20,688 bases of DNA from a virus. Positions 15,582-20,688 of the stretch are shown in pieces. Below the pieces are notes generated by a model, which saw only the letters and a list, made by a program, of their open reading frames with translations, made no database searches and was not told the DNA's origin. Numbering within the stretch: the stretch's first letter is position 1; each line of letters opens with the position of its first letter. The translations under genes were made by a program, and so were the position numbers. The stretch lies in the IMG/VR virus record IMGVR_UViG_3300009180_004363, positions 1 through 20,688 of that record; one strand, given 5' to 3'.

Positions 15582-17087
15582 TTAACCTAATCTTGTGCCA
15601 ACAACATCACCGGTAGGTAATGTAATGTTATCAGTTGTGTTTGTTGAATTATTAATCATATCACTGCCATAGCCTCCACTTTGTGTGCCTGCATCATTTG
15701 TATTTACTGGATTATATCCATTGCTTTTCTTAATTGCACCAATGGCTTTGTCGCTGGCAGTGGCATCTGCTAAATCAACTTCATCTTGTTTTTCACTAGG
15801 AGTACTAATAGGTGCGCCCTGTTCTTTTTCTTCTGGTTTTCTAGGAGTCTCGTTGGGTTTGGGATCTGTTTTCATTTGTTGATTACCTGGACCAACTGGG
15901 TTGATTGCACCACTGTGACCAGACCACGGTTCACGCTCTGGAACCACACTACATATACTTTCAGTTACTCCTTGATTCACCGCTAGTTTATACTGTTGAA
16001 TTGCCGCTGCCAATTCAGCATCCGGACCATTCATATGAATAACATTTGCTGTTTCATAGTGTGCTGTACCGCTGTATATGTGACTACTGAGTACGCTGGT
16101 GAGTCTAGTACTACCTTGAACTGTTGAATTAAGATCACCTGCGGCTTGAATTTGTAAATTACCTTCTTTGGCATTCATGTTAATAGTTCTGCCTGCTTCT
16201 ATGTTAACATCATTATCTGCGTATAAGTTAATATTACTTTTACTTCTTATGTTTATATCGTTGCCACCATATATGTGAATCGCCCCATCATTGCTGAGTT
16301 CAACCCAGTTTTCACCATTCTTAGTAATTAAATAAATGTGCCCACCAGCATCGTCTAATAATAATTGTGTGCCGTTGGTAGTTCGAAGTCTGATCAGTTT
16401 ATTATTACCATCCTTATCGCCATCATCCATGACAAATTGATGTTGCCCTGGAGTTAGTATGCCCACTACTTTGCTGGGAGTTTCTCTGGTTGCACTGCTA
16501 CTGGTCAATCCTCTTAATAAATCTTTTTCCAAACCTTGTTTTTTTAGCGCATTGCTCATGGGCTTATGCTCTACATATTTTTCTAAATCTGGATTTGAGT
16601 CTCGTTTATTTTTTGGAGCTGCTGGTTTGTTTTTACCACCGTGTGTATTTTTAGAAGGTATACCTGGTACACTAACCTGTGTTCCTCGTTGATATAAACA
16701 TGCAAACCAATACCCGTCAGTTACCTTACCTGCATTAAAAGCTACAAGAACTTGTGCGTCTAAATCTGGAGGGACTGCCCAAAAGCCATAACTTTTCATT
16801 GTATCTTCATATTCAGTGACGTTTGCACCTTGATCAAATATACTAGTTGAACCGGCAAACGGACTTGCGTAGCTTACAGTTATCCAAGATTTTTCTAACT
16901 GTGGATCTCCACCAAACTCTTTTATATAGACTTCTAAACGACCCATGTTTTGTGGATCATTGTTCTTTTTCACTATACCGACATATACACCAGGACTTCT
17001 AGCCTTGCCGTTGTTATTGGCATTTTCATTATAGCTCTTGGGAGTCCTGGCATTACCATAAGGATTTGCAATATTACCGCTGCCCAT
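15582..17087 (-). CDS. gp5: gp5-like baseplate hub spike protein without lysozyme domain
   Basis: This 501-residue spike protein is of the gp5/VgrG type. Residues 31-140 form the gp5 OB-fold domain (GVYVGIVKKNNDPQNMGRLE, later WAVPPDLDAQVLVAF and GYWFACLYQRG). Residues about 145-205 are a charged, low-complexity linker. Residues 205-345 match the VgrG-like core and triple-stranded beta-helix, with GHIYLITKNGENWVELSNDG and repeats of the NDINIRSKSNINLYADNDVN kind. The last 115 residues are Pro/Asn/Thr-rich and probably disordered. T4 gp5 (575 aa) has a lysozyme domain between OB fold and beta-helix; here only the linker stands there. It would form the trimeric membrane-piercing needle under the tail tube. 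The start overlaps the upstream stop as TAATG, and the hub protein gene lies just before, as gp27 pairs with gp5. Confidence 0.92.
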   Translation of the reverse strand: MGSGNIANPYGNARTPKSYNENANNNGKARSPGVYVGIVKKNNDPQNMGRLEVYIKEFGGDPQLEKSWITVSYASPFAGSTSIFDQGANVTEYEDTMKSYGFWAVPPDLDAQVLVAFNAGKVTDGYWFACLYQRGTQVSVPGIPSKNTHGGKNKPAAPKNKRDSNPDLEKYVEHKPMSNALKKQGLEKDLLRGLTSSSATRETPSKVVGILTPGQHQFVMDDGDKDGNNKLIRLRTTNGTQLLLDDAGGHIYLITKNGENWVELSNDGAIHIYGGNDINIRSKSNINLYADNDVNIEAGRTINMNAKEGNLQIQAAGDLNSTVQGSTRLTSVLSSHIYSGTAHYETANVIHMNGPDAELAAAIQQYKLAVNQGVTESICSVVPEREPWSGHSGAINPVGPGNQQMKTDPKPNETPRKPEEKEQGAPISTPSEKQDEVDLADATASDKAIGAIKKSNGYNPVNTNDAGTQSGGYGSDMINNSTNTTDNITLPTGDVVGTRLG

Positions 17088-20074
17088 TATTTGCCACCTT
17101 TCAATTTATTTTTAATATATTCTAATTGTTGATCTGCTTTAACATCTGCTGGTAACAATAATCTGTCTGATCCTTGATTGCCAACTGGCTTAACTGCATT
17201 GCCATAATTATAATATTCATTGGCAGCAGCCATGCCGTCTTCAAAGTTACTATATCGATAATATTTGTCAGACTCATTGTCGTAGCCAATGCCAGTGGGA
17301 TTATTACTTGATGCGGCATTATTTTTTACTGATGTATTACCATTATAATCCGCACTGGTTTTCCATGCTTCCAATCCACCGTTGCCACTGCGTGTACTAG
17401 CTAGACTGGATATTGTTTTAGCATCATAAGGTTTAACATTAGTGACATTTGCTTCATCGTAGGCCTGTTTGTTTATTTTTTCCATGTGTGCCGCATTTGC
17501 ATTGACTTCCTCAATGTACTTGGCTTTAGCAATATCATATGCTTCATATTTACTCATTGTAGAACCTGGCGCTTTCATCAATGCTTTTGCTGCCGCAACC
17601 GGGTCATTGACAGGTGGAGCAGGATCTGCAGCCAATAATTCTTTTTGTTTTGATAAAGCATCACTCATTTTAGTACTTAACTTTGTGTTCTTAGGAGGTT
17701 CTGTACCAGGAACTGGTGCCATGTTGGCTGTGCCCTTTTCTCTGTCTCTTTCTTTTTCTGCTTCTTTTTTCAACTCATTTAATTTGTCAATGGCTCTTAC
17801 TGGGCTTTCTATTACATCATTCATATATTGTTCGAATGCCATTTCATTAGTTACACCTCGAGGTAGCACATAACTGGGAATAGTTGGATCTCTAACTGTT
17901 TTTAATTTTTGTGTCCATAAACCGTTTTTAAATTCATTAGTTACAAATTTAACCATGTATATACCCACAATTTGATCGTTGGGATTGAATATCAGCATAT
18001 CGTTTTTATCAAATTTGTTGTCAGGTACTTGAGTGTTAAAGTAAATCAATGAACTACCTGCATATTTCTGCGCCACACCATAGTTACCCCAAACTGGCGT
18101 TTTATTATTCCAGCTAGGATCTATTTTAGGCATTACTTCATTTAGTTTGCCTTTAATTGCCTTTGAAGTTTTTTCAGGAAATTTTATTTTATCTAAATTT
18201 ATTTTACCTTGAAGAATAACATTTGGCACACCCAGCCAATAAGGATCTGCAATGATTTCTAATTCTAATTCCATTAAATCTCTAGGGCTTAATTGAACTG
18301 CAAAAATCTTTTCCATGAGACGTTCATTTTCAGAATGTATGGTTTCTATGGATTCGTCAATGGCACTTATTTCCATTCTAGCACGAAGACTAGGGAAATC
18401 AATGGCTTGTTGTTTTTCTAAAATATCTACAAAATCAATGTCTTCGGCATAGCTTCCTTTAAGAGCATCTAATAATTCTGCTCTACTATTAATGGCGTTT
18501 GCTTGTTTAGCAGGAATACTAATAGTTGCCAATTCTTGTTCTCGTTTTCTTAATTCATTGTCAATGTCTTTTATTTTCTTTTGTAACGCTTCATAGTCTT
18601 TTCTACGCTGAATTTTTTGTGCTCCAGTAGAAGTAATATCTTTTAAATTACCTTTGTCGTCTTGCATGTCTTTGAGTGCTTGTTGATTATTGGCCTTGGC
18701 AGCTCTTAAATCAGCAATAGCAACCCTAACACCTTTATCATCTCTATGCACAAATGCACTGGTACGTTTATTATAGTTTTGTATATTCATCATACCAGGA
18801 CCTGCGGTTCCATAATCTGCCCAAACTTGTGCAAATGTAGGCAACGAATAAGTTTGATTAAACTGTAGATCTACTTTTAATATGTCACTGTTCAAACCAG
18901 TGTAATTATGATAATAAATTTTTTCTAATAAACCTTCTTGAATATAATATTTTAATTTTAGCTCAACTTTATCTTTGTTACTTAAACTGTTTAACAAATC
19001 TATTTCATCAGGATATTGAAACATATTTGGCTGATCAGCCAAATATATTAAGAATACATGCTTTACTGCATAACGTCCTCTGATATAATCATACAATTTA
19101 TAAACACTGTAAGTTTCTACCCTAAAGAATTGATAAACTGTTCCCAACATATCTTTCATATTTTTAGTGCTACGGTCACTGCTTCCACTGGCATCAGCAG
19201 TTGCAGGTTTTGGTCTACCAGGCAATAAATCTGAAATCTTTTTACAGCTCATCATGACATTTGTTATCTGTTGCATGATAGTTGTTCCAGGACGAGTAGT
19301 TATGTTCCAAATTTTAGTTGTGAATAAATTTCTAATATCCCATGCACCTTGTACACCTTTATCCGCAGGACCTTTAGTTGTAAGTTCATAACCAGGATCT
19401 TCCAAACGCGGTTCTAATATGAAGTGATACTCGTCATGATAATCATCTTTACTTGCAGGATTTTTGCCACCTGGTACATCTTTGCCACCTGCTTTTTGTC
19501 TTGCGGCAGCATATTTAAATTCTCGTTCTTCTAATGTTTGCTGAAGTTTTTCAAAATATTCTTTAAGATTTTTAACACCTTTAATGGTTGTAGTTTCTTT
19601 AATTGGTTGTACCAGATCAGTTTGTGCATGACCCCCAGTATGTGCAAATTTAATATTATACTCTGTGCCTCGCTCAGTGAGACTACTTTTAACTTCACTG
19701 GCAATGAACATAATGGGCCATATATATTTGTAAGGACTATCTTGTTTGCCACTAAGAAAGTCTTCTGCTAATATTTCCACTTCCAATAAGAATCTAGAAT
19801 CAATGTGATTTTCTATGCCCACTTCAAAGGCCGCGGCACGAATATAATCAAATAAACTCATGCCCAAAGGTTCAATAATTTTTAAATCACCAGTGGTATT
19901 GAATGCCACAGTTGTAAGTGCATTTGGACTTACTGCACTTTCCCATGACATATCTGACAATATAAATCTACCAGTTGTTGCTGTTTCAGCAATGACTACG
20001 CCCATTCTAGGATCCAATAAACTTGCTGCCTGAGGGTGTACTAATGTTAATCGTGTATAATATGTATGTGCCAT
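17087..20074 (-). CDS. Large baseplate hub protein, gp27 position
   Basis: This 995-residue structural protein lies directly upstream of gp5. The N-terminal ~180 residues, with FNTTGDLKIIEPLGMSLFDY (58-77) and IENHIDSRFLLEVEILAED (91-109), match a pattern I recall from hub proteins of marine T4-like phages. They could form the gp27/VgrG-N type barrel that adapts tube to spike. A long charged coiled coil follows at about 452-515 (IADLRAAKANNQQALKDMQ to RKREQELATI). The part from about 770 to the end is Lys/Ala/Pro/Asn-rich and low in complexity. It is more than twice the length of T4 gp27 (391), so a gp27 role rests on position and the N-terminal pattern. An alternative is a hub-tape accessory protein. 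The start overlaps the M23 gene stop as TAATG. Confidence 0.75.
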   Translation of the reverse strand: MAHTYYTRLTLVHPQAASLLDPRMGVVIAETATTGRFILSDMSWESAVSPNALTTVAFNTTGDLKIIEPLGMSLFDYIRAAAFEVGIENHIDSRFLLEVEILAEDFLSGKQDSPYKYIWPIMFIASEVKSSLTERGTEYNIKFAHTGGHAQTDLVQPIKETTTIKGVKNLKEYFEKLQQTLEEREFKYAAARQKAGGKDVPGGKNPASKDDYHDEYHFILEPRLEDPGYELTTKGPADKGVQGAWDIRNLFTTKIWNITTRPGTTIMQQITNVMMSCKKISDLLPGRPKPATADASGSSDRSTKNMKDMLGTVYQFFRVETYSVYKLYDYIRGRYAVKHVFLIYLADQPNMFQYPDEIDLLNSLSNKDKVELKLKYYIQEGLLEKIYYHNYTGLNSDILKVDLQFNQTYSLPTFAQVWADYGTAGPGMMNIQNYNKRTSAFVHRDDKGVRVAIADLRAAKANNQQALKDMQDDKGNLKDITSTGAQKIQRRKDYEALQKKIKDIDNELRKREQELATISIPAKQANAINSRAELLDALKGSYAEDIDFVDILEKQQAIDFPSLRARMEISAIDESIETIHSENERLMEKIFAVQLSPRDLMELELEIIADPYWLGVPNVILQGKINLDKIKFPEKTSKAIKGKLNEVMPKIDPSWNNKTPVWGNYGVAQKYAGSSLIYFNTQVPDNKFDKNDMLIFNPNDQIVGIYMVKFVTNEFKNGLWTQKLKTVRDPTIPSYVLPRGVTNEMAFEQYMNDVIESPVRAIDKLNELKKEAEKERDREKGTANMAPVPGTEPPKNTKLSTKMSDALSKQKELLAADPAPPVNDPVAAAKALMKAPGSTMSKYEAYDIAKAKYIEEVNANAAHMEKINKQAYDEANVTNVKPYDAKTISSLASTRSGNGGLEAWKTSADYNGNTSVKNNAASSNNPTGIGYDNESDKYYRYSNFEDGMAAANEYYNYGNAVKPVGNQGSDRLLLPADVKADQQLEYIKNKLKGGK

Positions 20075-20688
20075 TATTTGTCGCCTAATTTCAATAAAGG
20101 ATTTATTCTAATTGTCACAGTTCTTGGACTTGTTCTTGGCATAACTGGCTGTTGTCCTTTTAACGCAGGAGCAGTATCTTTACCTTGAACACGCTGATCT
20201 CCTGCAGAATTTCTTCTGCCACTGGCATCTACTGAAGGTACTTGACCAGAATCTTTTCCTTGAGCAGTGTAATTTGGATCTTTCTTTGCTGTGCTGTTTC
20301 TCAATGATGAACCACCTTGCTCAAATGTAGCATTATATTCATAAGGTTTACCAGTTGTAGGATCTATAGTAGTTAGTGGATCAACTGATTTGGGAGGTCT
20401 ACCTTGTCTTATTTCATAATGTAGATGTGCTCCAGTGCTATCTCCAGAGTTTCCTGTGTGAGCAATAAGACTTCCGGCTGGTAATGTAGCACCAAATTTG
20501 GTTCCCTGTGGTATACTATCTAAATGTCCAAATATATATTCTGTTCCCTGATTATCAACGGCTCTGACCACATTACCAAATCCTTTTTGTTCACCTGCAT
20601 ATACCACTCTTAATTCTTTATTATTATATATAGGACTGCCAATAGGAGTTGCATAATCAATACCTTGATGATACGATCTTCCGAACAA
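20074..20688 (-). CDS. M23 family metallopeptidase, virion-associated (5' end outside window)
   Basis: The visible 204 residues start inside an M23 (lysostaphin/LytM-type) zinc endopeptidase domain. They show FGRSYHQGIDYATP with the zinc ligands His7 and Asp11, His55 in IFGHLDS and HLHYE with His88 and His90. These residues would cleave peptide cross-links in peptidoglycan. The domain normally has strands before the first His, so the gene must continue beyond base 20688; the TTG at the window edge is not a credible start. The C-terminal 100 residues are Gly/Ser/Lys/Gln-rich and look like a flexible tether. The gene overlaps the hub protein gene as TAATG and belongs to the hub operon. A role in local wall digestion during DNA injection is more likely than lysis; that is inferred from context. 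Confidence 0.88.
   Translation of the reverse strand: MFGRSYHQGIDYATPIGSPIYNNKELRVVYAGEQKGFGNVVRAVDNQGTEYIFGHLDSIPQGTKFGATLPAGSLIAHTGNSGDSTGAHLHYEIRQGRPPKSVDPLTTIDPTTGKPYEYNATFEQGGSSLRNSTAKKDPNYTAQGKDSGQVPSVDASGRRNSAGDQRVQGKDTAPALKGQQPVMPRTSPRTVTIRINPLLKLGDK

Noticed and set aside
20686-20688. TTG at the right edge as the start of the M23 gene
   Set aside because: The first residues are already inside the peptidase domain, at the FGR-HxGID element, so the gene must begin outside the window.
1-20688. CRISPR arrays, tRNA genes, insertion sequences, introns or inteins
   Set aside because: No regularly spaced repeats, cloverleaf-like intergenic sequence, transposase, or interruption of the phage genes was seen. 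The HNH gene is free-standing.

Overview
The window reads as part of the genome of a T4-like myovirus. It is AT-rich and gene-dense with almost no intergenic space. It carries recognisable contractile-tail baseplate proteins (gp25, gp6, gp5 and a hub protein) together with small accessory genes typical of marine T4-like phages. These accessory genes are a DUF465 protein, a DUF2061 membrane protein, a MazG-like pyrophosphohydrolase and an APS-kinase-like fusion. The marine assignment (cyanophage or pelagiphage type) is an inference from protein style. No photosynthesis gene, tRNA or host gene is present to fix the host.

Left block, minus strand (1-9689): gp25, gp6 and a giant structural protein are read right to left with overlapping or near-overlapping junctions. 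The giant reading frame starts at 5825 and stays open to base 1, so it has at least 1,941 codons and its C-terminus is outside the window. A short hairpin terminator (9734-9760) separates this late block from an HNH endonuclease gene (9760-10299, minus). The HNH gene has its own perfect sigma70-type promoter (10340-10368).

Middle block, plus strand (10395-14849): an accessory cassette of eleven genes runs against the direction of the flanking virion genes. The first unit is DUF465, kinase-nucleotidyltransferase fusion, and DUF2061. It ends at a strong hairpin terminator (11682-11723) whose loop holds the -10 box of a second perfect sigma70 promoter (11674-11702). That promoter drives an ATP-dependent DNA ligase, six small proteins of unknown function and the MazG-like enzyme, almost all with ATGA or TAATG overlaps. 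Perfect host-type promoters suggest early expression by unmodified host RNA polymerase.

Right block, minus strand (14852-20688): a baseplate hub operon, again read right to left. It contains an M23 peptidase protein (5' end outside the window), a 995-residue putative hub protein in the gp27 position, a gp5-like spike without the internal lysozyme domain, and a separate lysozyme-fold protein that seems to lack the catalytic N-terminal part. The parts that T4 joins in one gp5 polypeptide are therefore spread over several genes here.

No CRISPR array, tRNA, rRNA, insertion sequence or attachment site was seen. No stretch longer than 100 bases lacks a gene.
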